In this document: piece after piece, positions 8,877-16,248 of the stretch
Numbering within the stretch: the first letter of the stretch is position 1
Layout of the letters: each line of letters starts with the position of its first letter
Origin: a virus
Virus record (IMG/VR): IMGVR_UViG_3300010354_000204
Location: 1 to 40,107 of that record
Reading direction: 5' to 3' (one strand)
DNA length: 40,107 nucleotides
Translations under genes and position numbers: made by a program
The notes under the pieces: model-generated
Told to the model about the DNA's origin: nothing
Databases searched by the model: none
Seen by the model: only the letters and a program-made list of their open reading frames with translations

Positions 8877-9734
8877 CTAAAATCCTTCATAGTATGGGTT
8901 GTAGATATTACTTGGTGTCTGAGCCCTCTTAGGTACAAACTTATTGGATACAGACTCACTTACATTTAGCACTGGTTGGTGTACCGCACCTACTAGTGCA
9001 AAGCCACCCCCTACGCTACCAACAGTCTTTAGTGTTTTACTAGCATAGTACTTAGCCCTAGCCGAGGCTTCGCTCTGTGAGAATTGTGCCTTAGCTATAT
9101 CTTTAGCTTGTTCTCTAGCTTTATTTAACCCTGCTGTGAAGCTATCAGATACGTAATTATTCTTTGACGTAGATATACCCTCATCAACTAGGTCTCGGTA
9201 CTCCTTGGCTAGATCTTTGTACTGTGAAGTTCCTCTATAATTCTTAAGTTTAGCTACATTACCCCCAGACTCCGAAAGAATATGGTCTATGTAATTAAGC
9301 TCATTCTTATTTGATAGAGCTCTGGCAGCATCATCATTAAATCCTAGAGTAGAATATCTAGACACGTTTCCCCTTCTCATAAATGGATTAGCTATTCTAG
9401 AACCTATAAAGCCTGCTTTATTGCCTATAAAGCCTATAGTAAGCCCACTTAGTGACCCAGCAGCAAAGGCATTCATCCTGTTTCCCTCTTCCGCAGAAGA
9501 AGCTCCAATAATTCCTCCGCCTAACCCTGCACCTACAGTAGAAGAAGGCATGTACTTATAAGCAAAGCTGCCCTTAGAGCCTATTCTACCTCCCATACCA
9601 GTAAGGTAACCAAGAGCTTTACGTGGGGCACTATTCCATAGTCCCTTAGCTAAGGCCCCTATAAAAGCCTGTTTCTCGAACTCTAGTTTTGCTAAGTTTG
9701 ACCCGGTGTTATAGTAGTCAGAGTAAGTACTCAT
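8877..9734 (-). CDS. Glycine-rich probable virion/membrane protein between RNA polymerase genes
   Basis: This 285-residue protein begins MSTYSDYYNTGSNLAKLEF and continues EKQAFIGALAKG. A glycine/serine-rich hydrophobic region (about residues 68-110: GAGLGGGIIGASSAEEG and then AAGSLSGLTIGFIG) looks membrane-active. A second GSVGGGFALVGAV segment lies near residue 238. The middle is helical and charged (about 150-225). The start overlaps the previous stop (ATGA) with GGGAG upstream. With its neighbours it forms a set of glycine-zipper proteins encoded between the two polymerase genes. A genome- or enzyme-ejection role is an inference; no homologue is recognised. Confidence 0.7.
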   Translation of the reverse strand: MSTYSDYYNTGSNLAKLEFEKQAFIGALAKGLWNSAPRKALGYLTGMGGRIGSKGSFAYKYMPSSTVGAGLGGGIIGASSAEEGNRMNAFAAGSLSGLTIGFIGNKAGFIGSRIANPFMRRGNVSRYSTLGFNDDAARALSNKNELNYIDHILSESGGNVAKLKNYRGTSQYKDLAKEYRDLVDEGISTSKNNYVSDSFTAGLNKAREQAKDIAKAQFSQSEASARAKYYASKTLKTVGSVGGGFALVGAVHQPVLNVSESVSNKFVPKRAQTPSNIYNPYYEGF

Positions 9735-9979
9735 CTTGATGGTACTCCCATATTACTTGGCATAAATAGCTCTACTTTGTGACCCCAGGAATCTCCGTTT
9801 TTATACTCAGAGTCGCCAGTCATTAAGCTAGTACTATCTGGGACTTTCTCGTTTAAATTATCTAGCTCTTTGTTATCTTGCTTGTTCATTGCTGCAGCTA
9901 GTTGGCTAGCATTGTTAATCTCCGCTAGCTTACAGCCTATAAGGTAGGCGTTGTATATTGCTTTATTAGTCATTCTCAT
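9731..9979 (-). CDS. Small hydrophilic protein downstream of the RNA polymerase fusion
   Basis: A reading frame of about 82 residues with MRMTNKAIYNAYLIGCKLAE near its start. I chose ATG at 9979 because GAG lies seven bases upstream; ATG at 9973 (MTNKAI...) is a close alternative, and the frame extends in principle to 9994. The start overlaps the last codons of the RNA polymerase fusion gene, so translation is coupled. The N-terminal part is helical and the rest is polar with no known motif. Its N-terminal pattern (A/Y-x-x-G-C/x-x-x-A) resembles other proteins in this block. Function unknown. Confidence 0.65.
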   Translation of the reverse strand: MRMTNKAIYNAYLIGCKLAEINNASQLAAAMNKQDNKELDNLNEKVPDSTSLMTGDSEYKNGDSWGHKVELFMPSNMGVPSR

Positions 9980-12900
9980 TATCAATCTCAACATGGTCTA
10001 TTAAAGATACTTCGCCACGCCTATAGGCTTGCTTAGCTTCTCTTACTGTATTAAATTTAAACTTTTTCCCAGACTCGCGTTTATCTTCTGCGACTCTTGC
10101 GATGCCTGCAATAGCTTCGTGCTTAGGATAAGCTAGTAATTGCTCTCTAGTTCTATCGCCAAATACGTTGTTAGACAGTAACATCTTTTTAGTATCTTTA
10201 ACAGCATCTTCAGTAGCAGGTAAATGTATCTGTAGTGCGTCACCATCATAATCGAGATTCATACCATCTTCCATAAAAGGAGAAACAGTAATTGTTTTAC
10301 CAGAAGTTGGTTTAGGAAATGCAGCTATCATGTTAAATCTATGTAGTGTAGGAGCTCTGTTTAAAAATACAGGCCTATTCTTTGATTCTATCATTAGTTC
10401 TTCTCTAGCTTGGGAAGTTCTCTTATCTACCATTTCTTTCGCAGATATAGCATTATAGCCCCGCTTAACTAAGCTCTTCATGATAAAAGGCGCATACATA
10501 CCCCACATCATTTCTTCTGGTAAACCTACTTCGTCCATACCTAAATCTGGGTCAGGTGCGGCAGAACCACGACCAGTTAAGTCTAGCCTTCTGGCTAAAA
10601 CCTTTCCGTTAAAAAATCCAGTCTTAGTTCCTGTAATAGTATTAACAATACCCTTAACTTCGCTTTGTACTAGCTTTTGAGATACTGGTGGATTAACACC
10701 TATAACAGCACCGGTAGCTTGCTGAAGATGAGACCTCATTTCTTTAATGTCATCGTCAGGTAGATCTAGGTCCTTTGCTTCTTGAAGCTTTTCTTTAGCT
10801 AGCATTAGGTCTTTGTACATATGATTAACATCTGAAACTAATAAATCATTACCTTTACCAGGAACTATAGGTCTAAACTGTGGAGGTATAACTGGGAATG
10901 TCTTAATCATATAAGCCTCTCCTGGCTTATGATTATTCTCTTTTAAAGCGTTTATAGCTTTTATCTTCTTGTAGGCGTTATCTTTGTCAGCGCCTTTTAA
11001 ACTACTCAAATCCTTCTTGGCTTTTTCTAGCTCTGAATCTAAATCTAGAGAATTAAGTTTCTTACGTATCTCATCTCCACCTTTTTCTAGTATTTCTTTT
11101 TTTAGATTTGTTTCAGAAGTTCCTAGTAATCTTCTAGCTGCATCGCTAAATAGTGGGTTTAATACTGACTCAGGTAACTCTATATGCGAATACCTAGTTC
11201 CTTGTAAACCGCCTGTAGTTACTATATCAAACAAGCCATCTCTCTCTGGCATTAGATTCTTAGCGAATACCATCTTAGCGTTTTTGATTTCACCGCTAGA
11301 CATCTTCTTAACTTCTTCATCTAGCAATGGAGCTATTGTCATATTGTTTTCTTTTCTATCTAATCTAAGTCCAGCACCCGCTAACATGTGCTTAAACTTA
11401 TCAAAAGCAAAGCTGCTTTGAGGTGGAGGAACAGGTCTACCTAGCTGTACAGCTCTCCAGTACTCAGTGTTCTTTGTACCTTTTATTACTGCGTTTTCTT
11501 TTAATATATCTCTAGCATCGTGAGCAAGAAGAGCATTTATTTCCATAGCCCCTGTACCCTTTGCACCTTCCTCACCGCCTTTACTAGGAGCACCGTTTAT
11601 ATCGTAGCCACCATCTATACCTCTAGCTGAGAAGTTAGTATCTGTTGTTTTAAATAAACGGTAGGTATACTGCGGGCCAACCATAATACCTTTAATAGTC
11701 TTACCAGTTACTGGGTCATAAACATCTTCCTTGTCCTTTATTCCAGCTTCTTTTAGGGCCTGCCTAGCCATTTTAATATTGTTAACTTTTTGGAAATTAG
11801 GGATTACATATTCTGTCCCCTTTTTCTGAGCAGCTTTCGCCATAGCTACTTCTATAACCTGCCCAGGATTAATACGTGAAACAACGCTTAGACTAGACCA
11901 CAATATATCTATAGGCTTACCAGACTCGTCTTGCACCATACTCTCAGTAGGAACTATTTTAGATATAACCCCCTTACCACCGTATCTATTACTAACCTTG
12001 TCGCCTATTCTTAGTGGCTCTTCTGACTTAGTAACAACAGTTATCTTATTACCCTGTTGTTGAACGTCTACTACTTCAGCTTCTGACTCCCCTGTCCAGG
12101 TTTCAGTTTTGTCTGAGTATTCAGACCTTAGGGATTTGTGTATCTTACCAAGTATTTGATTCTCTATACTTGGTGCTTTTTTCTGAAGAACAGTTATTAT
12201 AGGATCACCTGGCTTTAATATAGTTCCTTTTTGTACTATCCCATCTTTCATCTTAGCGTACTGATCTTTAGTGAATTGCTTTGGGAAGTTAGCTGCATGT
12301 TTATAGTGATCTATTCTAGTGTCTTTATCTACCTCAACTACGTACTTACTCATCTTAACCGAGCGCATCTTATGGGCGGCTTCCTCTGATACAACCACAG
12401 CGTCATTTGAGTTCAAACCATGGTAAGCCATGTAGGCCATTTTAAGATTCTTGCCAAGTGCAAGCTTGTCTCCCTTAGCATAGTTACTCTCCGCAAGTAT
12501 CTGGCCCTTAGTAACTTTATCACCTACCTTAACCATAGGAGTATGGTGATAAAATGTTTTAGAGGCCATGGGTACATTATTAGCTAAAGGTATAACTTTC
12601 TCACCTTCTTTAGTTTTTAAGACTATGCTGTCTGGATTTACCTTAGAGACTACACCATCCTCTGAGGCAGAAGGGGAGCTTATCTTAGCAACTACATTCT
12701 CCATGCTAATAGAGGTATTCTTGTCATTAAGAGAAGGCCCAACTAATGGGGTCTCTCTTTCAACTAAAGGTACAGCTTGACCAACCATCTTGCTACCCAT
12801 GATTATACGATTACCCTGAGTACCATCTAAGAAAGGAACCATATTAGTACTAAGAGTGTACATATCTTTTACGCTATTAACTATATAGTCAACTTCTCCT

Positions 12901-14318
12901 GGCTTTATCTTTGATACCTTACCTTTAGCCATAGCATCCACTCTACCCTTGTCTGTATCTTGCTGAGGGAAAGCTATATTTAAGTCCCTTATTTTCCTAG
13001 CAGGAACCCACTCCATCTCGTTAGTTTTAGCATTCTTTAATTTAGTATATAAGTACCCATCTTTATCTCTACCTGCTCCTAGAGTAAACCTAACGTCTAC
13101 CCCTGCATGCCCAGATTCTGGGGTTCTAAATGGATCTATTATACCCATCTGTGTAGGGTGTAATTGTCGGACTTCGCCAGGAATAGCTCTATCACTACCA
13201 ATACCACCTTCGCCAAGTCTAGTTACAGATAGAGAGCTATCTAGTAATTCTACTGGGTTAATTTGAGAAGGTATCATTGATAGCTGTGACGTAGATATAT
13301 ACTGCTTTAACATTGGGGTTATAGCCGTGCTTGGCATGACTTGCGATACCTTAACTTCTTTAGCTAAGTCTAACTTTGTCTTTATTTTATATCCAAGTTC
13401 TTTACCCTTTAGCCTTATTCTCTCTTTGAACATGTCCTCAACCCCTAGAACTCTCTGAAACTCAAGAGAATCTCTATCGTCCGGGGACTCATCGCCCTTG
13501 TATACTCCTACTAGTTTTTTACTAGCTAACAATATAGACTCTGGAGTTACTTTGCTAAAGCCTTTACCGAGCGTTCTTTCTGTAGTTTTCTCAGATAGAA
13601 CAGTGCTGTCATAGTGGGCCTGAATAGCTTGAACTCTTTCTTGGTGGCTAGTAGCTGTTCTTTTATTCTCAGGAACTAATTTCTCATACAGCTTTTGTAT
13701 AGCAGCTTGACCTTTATTTCCGTACTCAGAAGCATTTCTTTCTGCTAGATCTTTACCTAAGTAGTTAGCTATGTCAGAGTGCTCCATGCCTAAACTTCTT
13801 AGAACTGGATACATTGGTATTGAAGTTGTTCCATACTCCATATTAAGTAGACCTTTTGCAGGATCCATATTGACTCTAAAGTTGCTTCCTTTAGCCAAGT
13901 TAAAAGAAGCTTCTAGCTCCTCGTTCTCTCTTTGTCTAGTATAAACCCCTGGCATAGTTCTTAATTGGTTCTTAAATGCATACTCATTTCCGTTTATTAA
14001 AAATGCGTTATTCCAAGATAATCTAGGTAGGTGTAGTACTGTGTGCCCCTTTTTCTGGTCAACCACATTTCCCTGTTTGTCCTTTATTATTACATCTGCC
14101 TTAACCGGTTCGTATAGAGTACCTCTTTTGTATAGAGCATCTTTGTGTGTATTATAGTCTACCGGCTTTTCAATTACTCTGAAATTGTTAATTTCAACAT
14201 CATGGTGAGTACCTACTATCGGGAACATACCCTCTAGACCTTCTATAGTCTTTTCTCTAATAGATTTTTGCTTTTCTTCTACTGACTGCATCAGTGGTCT
14301 TACTTCTGGCTGAGACAT
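9966..14318 (-). CDS. RNA polymerase beta plus beta-prime N-terminal fusion (phage-encoded)
   Basis: This 1450-residue chain reads as a full beta subunit joined to the N-terminal half of beta-prime. Beta landmarks: FLINGNEYAFKNQLRTMPGVY (cf. [20 protein letters not shown]) near 100-125; HPTQMGIIDPFRTPESG (cf. HPTHYGRICPIETPEG) near 385-405; GDKLALGKNLKMAYM near 630; and GDKVSNRYGGKGVISKI near 770-787, the conserved GDKxxxRHGxKG element. Beta-prime landmarks: TRYSHIEL, KTFPVIPPQFRPIVPG, NRPVFLNRAPTLHRF, and the metal-binding MNLDYDGDALQIHLP near 1351-1365, equivalent to NADFDGDQMAVHVP with all three aspartates. The usual N-terminal beta-prime zinc finger is absent. The chain stops before the bridge helix, which is in the 6670-8448 product. 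Start: AGGA eight to nine bases upstream. No alpha or omega gene is seen here. Related phiKZ/AR9-type phages split beta and beta-prime; a beta/beta-prime-N fusion is different. Confidence 0.95.
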   Translation of the reverse strand: MSQPEVRPLMQSVEEKQKSIREKTIEGLEGMFPIVGTHHDVEINNFRVIEKPVDYNTHKDALYKRGTLYEPVKADVIIKDKQGNVVDQKKGHTVLHLPRLSWNNAFLINGNEYAFKNQLRTMPGVYTRQRENEELEASFNLAKGSNFRVNMDPAKGLLNMEYGTTSIPMYPVLRSLGMEHSDIANYLGKDLAERNASEYGNKGQAAIQKLYEKLVPENKRTATSHQERVQAIQAHYDSTVLSEKTTERTLGKGFSKVTPESILLASKKLVGVYKGDESPDDRDSLEFQRVLGVEDMFKERIRLKGKELGYKIKTKLDLAKEVKVSQVMPSTAITPMLKQYISTSQLSMIPSQINPVELLDSSLSVTRLGEGGIGSDRAIPGEVRQLHPTQMGIIDPFRTPESGHAGVDVRFTLGAGRDKDGYLYTKLKNAKTNEMEWVPARKIRDLNIAFPQQDTDKGRVDAMAKGKVSKIKPGEVDYIVNSVKDMYTLSTNMVPFLDGTQGNRIIMGSKMVGQAVPLVERETPLVGPSLNDKNTSISMENVVAKISSPSASEDGVVSKVNPDSIVLKTKEGEKVIPLANNVPMASKTFYHHTPMVKVGDKVTKGQILAESNYAKGDKLALGKNLKMAYMAYHGLNSNDAVVVSEEAAHKMRSVKMSKYVVEVDKDTRIDHYKHAANFPKQFTKDQYAKMKDGIVQKGTILKPGDPIITVLQKKAPSIENQILGKIHKSLRSEYSDKTETWTGESEAEVVDVQQQGNKITVVTKSEEPLRIGDKVSNRYGGKGVISKIVPTESMVQDESGKPIDILWSSLSVVSRINPGQVIEVAMAKAAQKKGTEYVIPNFQKVNNIKMARQALKEAGIKDKEDVYDPVTGKTIKGIMVGPQYTYRLFKTTDTNFSARGIDGGYDINGAPSKGGEEGAKGTGAMEINALLAHDARDILKENAVIKGTKNTEYWRAVQLGRPVPPPQSSFAFDKFKHMLAGAGLRLDRKENNMTIAPLLDEEVKKMSSGEIKNAKMVFAKNLMPERDGLFDIVTTGGLQGTRYSHIELPESVLNPLFSDAARRLLGTSETNLKKEILEKGGDEIRKKLNSLDLDSELEKAKKDLSSLKGADKDNAYKKIKAINALKENNHKPGEAYMIKTFPVIPPQFRPIVPGKGNDLLVSDVNHMYKDLMLAKEKLQEAKDLDLPDDDIKEMRSHLQQATGAVIGVNPPVSQKLVQSEVKGIVNTITGTKTGFFNGKVLARRLDLTGRGSAAPDPDLGMDEVGLPEEMMWGMYAPFIMKSLVKRGYNAISAKEMVDKRTSQAREELMIESKNRPVFLNRAPTLHRFNMIAAFPKPTSGKTITVSPFMEDGMNLDYDGDALQIHLPATEDAVKDTKKMLLSNNVFGDRTREQLLAYPKHEAIAGIARVAEDKRESGKKFKFNTVREAKQAYRRGEVSLIDHVEIDNEND

Positions 14319-14416
14319 CTTTTCTATCCTACATTATGGCACAAATTATACATAAATACTGTTATAAGTATATACCCAATCAAGGGTAGTTACAAACCTT
14401 AAACAGGAGAAAAAAA
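14319..14416. promoter_or_regulatory. Divergent intergenic promoter region
   Basis: These 98 bases separate the divergent RNA polymerase fusion gene (minus) and the 14417 gene (plus). On the plus strand CTGTTATAAGTATATAC lies at 14359-14375, matching motifs at 18020 and 30474. On the minus strand the overlapping GTATATACTTATAACAG resembles the element before the 5933 gene. No consensus TTGACA/TATAAT pair with normal spacing was found. A phage-specific, possibly bidirectional, promoter is the best reading. Confidence 0.45.
14359..14375 (+). promoter_or_regulatory. TGTTATAAG motif, copy 1
   Basis: CTGTTATAAGTATATAC, about 42 bases before the TTG start of the 14417 gene. The core TGTTATAAG is shared with 18020-18036 and 30474-30490, all on the plus strand upstream of a transcription unit. 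Confidence 0.45.
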
Positions 14417-15493
14417 TTGGGCAAGAATCTCAATTATAATGGACCCAAGGTCCAAGTTAAAGCTACTGAATTAAACACCAGCTTTGGTGGTTCAGATAGC
14501 AAAGTTAATACAGCTACAGCTAAAGATAGCAAAATCGCTTTCAGCATTCCTTTGTCATTTGTCAAAGGTGGTAAAGTAGATATCGAAAAGCTAGTAGTTA
14601 ATTGCGATTTCAGCGAAGAAGTCGCAGGTACAGTATATAATAGCTCAGTATCACTAAAAGATGCTAATGCTATTATTACAAAATTGCATGAACACATGCA
14701 AGATATTGCTACGTGCTTAAATAAAGATGCACGTAGAACCGGTAGCTATACAGTAGCTATCGGAGGAGCAAATTTCGGCTTGGTGGCAACAGAAAGAGAT
14801 GCCAAGCAAGAAGAGGCTTCACGCTTAATGAGCCTAGGTAAGTGGGTAGCTAGAGAAGGTGATTACCTCACCGCAGGTAGCGCAAAGATACCAAGTTACC
14901 TATACTTGCTTGAAAGGCCCTCGGTTGTATTCGAATGCCAGGGTCATAAGGTAGAGCTCTCTAGTAGGAAAGCTATGTTAGAGCTAATGGATTATGCAGA
15001 CGGTGACTTGCAAGAAGGTAACGTATTTGATCAACTAAAAAGTAAGATCAAAACCCCTTTGCAAATTAGATCAGAGAAGGAAGCGAAAATGCAGGATGAC
15101 ATTCTTAAGGCACTAGATGTCGAAATGAAGAAGGTAAGGGAGGAACAAGAGAAGGTAAGGGAAAAGCAGGAAAGGGAGGAACTAGAGAAGGAAGTAGGGT
15201 GGATCAAAACGGAAGTTATTTCAAATGCTGCGCGTTACGAGGCGCTGATTCGCAGGTTAAAGGATAAGGTGGATCTTATCAATTCTATCAAGACCAAGGG
15301 TTACCAAGCAATGTTAGAGTTGAGGGAACTCATGGTGGCCCAAGATAATGATGGAGCCATTATGCTAGCATTTGAAATAACCTCGGATAAATTAGCTTTC
15401 TTAAAGCTATGCTCTGAAAATAAAAACAACCTTAAATGGATGGTTGATAATAAGGGTTTATTTACAAAAAAGGATGATGAGGCCGCACAATAA
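14417..15493 (+). CDS. Hypothetical protein with coiled coil, probably highly expressed
   Basis: This 358-residue protein starts at TTG (14417), six bases after AGGAGA; no ATG lies suitably close, so the TTG start is well supported. Residues 1-190 are globular and mixed. A charged coiled coil follows (about 205-265, with repeated KVREEQEK-like heptads), then a helical C-terminus ending KKDDEAAQ. Isoleucine codons are almost all ATT/ATC, unlike the ATA-rich virion and helicase genes nearby, which suggests strong expression. It is the first plus-strand gene after a divergent promoter region. I do not recognise the family. A structural or nucleic-acid-associated role is possible but unsupported. 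Confidence 0.75.
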   Translation: MGKNLNYNGPKVQVKATELNTSFGGSDSKVNTATAKDSKIAFSIPLSFVKGGKVDIEKLVVNCDFSEEVAGTVYNSSVSLKDANAIITKLHEHMQDIATCLNKDARRTGSYTVAIGGANFGLVATERDAKQEEASRLMSLGKWVAREGDYLTAGSAKIPSYLYLLERPSVVFECQGHKVELSSRKAMLELMDYADGDLQEGNVFDQLKSKIKTPLQIRSEKEAKMQDDILKALDVEMKKVREEQEKVREKQEREELEKEVGWIKTEVISNAARYEALIRRLKDKVDLINSIKTKGYQAMLELRELMVAQDNDGAIMLAFEITSDKLAFLKLCSENKNNLKWMVDNKGLFTKKDDEAAQ

Positions 15494-15505
15494 AGATGCG
15501 GCGGT

Positions 15506-15520
15506 AGGCGGATCTAATCC
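15506..15520 (+). other. Short perfect hairpin between genes
   Basis: GCGGAT-CTA-ATCCGC forms a six-base-pair GC-rich stem with a three-base loop, 12 bases after the stop of the previous gene. No T-run follows, so it is not a classical terminator; it may stabilise or attenuate the transcript. Confidence 0.4.
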
Positions 15521-15543
15521 GCTAAGCTGGACGTGGAGGTATT

Positions 15544-15786
15544 ATGTCCAAGGAAGAAGGTATAGACCCCGCAGGGGAAGATATTACCAAACAAGGTATA
15601 CTAGCTGAGGTGGGAGCAATCTCACTTGTAGCATTAGGTGCTTTCATAGGTAAACTGTTATTTAGCGATAGCAATACCGCTAGAGATACAGTAGTTATAA
15701 CCAACACCCCTGAGCATAACAGACAGGGATATAGACGCAGGAAAAATGATAACAGACAGAAAAAATTACTTAGATCCAGACGATGA
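15544..15786 (+). CDS. Small single-pass membrane protein with basic tail
   Basis: This 80-residue protein has an acidic N-terminus, one clear hydrophobic segment (about residues 19-40, ILAEVGAISLVALGAFIGKL) and a strongly basic C-terminus (GYRRRKNDNRQKKLLRSRR). GGAGG lies about six bases before the ATG. The size and layout would fit a holin, spanin-like or other small membrane protein, but there is no lysis enzyme nearby, so this is only one option. A second acidic reading frame (15746-15823) overlaps its 3-prime end. Confidence 0.6.
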   Translation: MSKEEGIDPAGEDITKQGILAEVGAISLVALGAFIGKLLFSDSNTARDTVVITNTPEHNRQGYRRRKNDNRQKKLLRSRR

Positions 15787-15823
15787 TGACGATTTCGATT
15801 TCTTCGGAGGATTCCACTTCTAA
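15746..15823 (+). CDS. Possible 25-residue acidic micro-protein (or frameshift extension)
   Basis: ATG at 15746 opens a 25-codon frame with an aspartate run and an aromatic/glycine end (DDDDDFDFFGGFHF), stopping at TAA 15821-15823. It overlaps the previous gene in the +1 frame. Only a weak GCAGGA lies upstream. The composition is striking against the basic tail of the overlapping product. It could be a separate small protein, a +1 frameshift extension, or chance. No convincing slippery site was found. Confidence 0.35.
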   Translation: MITDRKNYLDPDDDDDFDFFGGFHF

Positions 15824-15832
15824 TAAAAGTGG
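15814..15832. terminator. Hairpin at the end of the plus-strand unit
   Basis: CCACTT (15814-15819) pairs with AAGTGG (15827-15832) around the stop codon of the 25-residue frame. It lies between convergent genes and is followed by an A-rich repeat and a T-run near 15875-15881, so it may be a weak terminator. Confidence 0.4.
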
Positions 15833-15837
15833 CAGAT

Positions 15838-15875
15838 AAAAGTTAAAGCTAAAGTTAAAGCTAAAGTTAAAGTTA
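15838..15875. repeat. 12-base tandem repeat, about three copies
   Basis: The unit GTTAAAGCTAAA repeats from about 15842 in the gap between convergent genes, ending GTTAAAGTTA just before a T-run. A related AAGCTAAAGTAAAG lies at 6002-6015 beside another gene end. It may be part of a terminator or a slippage tract. Confidence 0.7.
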
Positions 15876-15879
15876 TTTT

Positions 15880-16239
15880 TTAGGTATTAACTAGCTCTAG
15901 CCATTCTATGTATACCTTGAATGCTGCTGTGTTTCTAACATCAGCAACTTCTTTTTTAGCTATCATAACTTCTCCAGAAGCACCTCGCTTTAGTAACTCA
16001 TCAAATTCAGGGCAGCCTTCAGGTGCAATCCAGAATACTCTAGCATGTGGTATATATTTATATTCCGACTTTACTTTATCTTTAGCATAGTCAGCCACTG
16101 AGCTAACTCCATCTGTTTTTATAGGATTCTTCTCTGGATTAAATCCTGGAGGAGGATCTGGAATTTCTGGAAATGGATCTAAGTCCAATGGCTTCTGTGT
16201 TTGAGACAGCTTAGTTATAAAATCTGAGTTATTATCCAT
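15880..16239 (-). CDS. Small hypothetical protein downstream of portal
   Basis: This 119-residue protein has a proline-rich N-terminal third (DPFPEIPDPPPGFNPE) followed by a small mixed domain. AGGAT lies about seven bases upstream of the ATG at 16239, within the end of the portal region (portal stop at 16249), so the two genes form one minus-strand unit. Position next to the portal suggests a head-tail connector or portal-associated function, but I see no recognisable motif. It ends against the 12-base repeat region between convergent genes. Confidence 0.7.
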   Translation of the reverse strand: MDNNSDFITKLSQTQKPLDLDPFPEIPDPPPGFNPEKNPIKTDGVSSVADYAKDKVKSEYKYIPHARVFWIAPEGCPEFDELLKRGASGEVMIAKKEVADVRNTAAFKVYIEWLELVNT

Positions 16240-16248
16240 TTGTATATC

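Noticed and set aside
8873-8959. Longer start for the 8450 gene at 8959
   Set aside because: It would overlap the upstream gene by 83 bases; the ATG at 8872 follows the upstream stop by four bases and has AAGGA.
6670-14318. Host rpoB/rpoC or a eukaryotic plasmid-type fused polymerase
   Set aside because: The gene is embedded among virion-type genes with portal, terminase and Shine-Dalgarno sites nearby, lacks the first beta-prime zinc finger, and the split differs from host subunits.
15760-15786. Programmed frameshift at the A-run near 15770
   Set aside because: The six-A run is not in a proper slippery register for the observed +1 frame, so a frameshift was kept only as a possibility.
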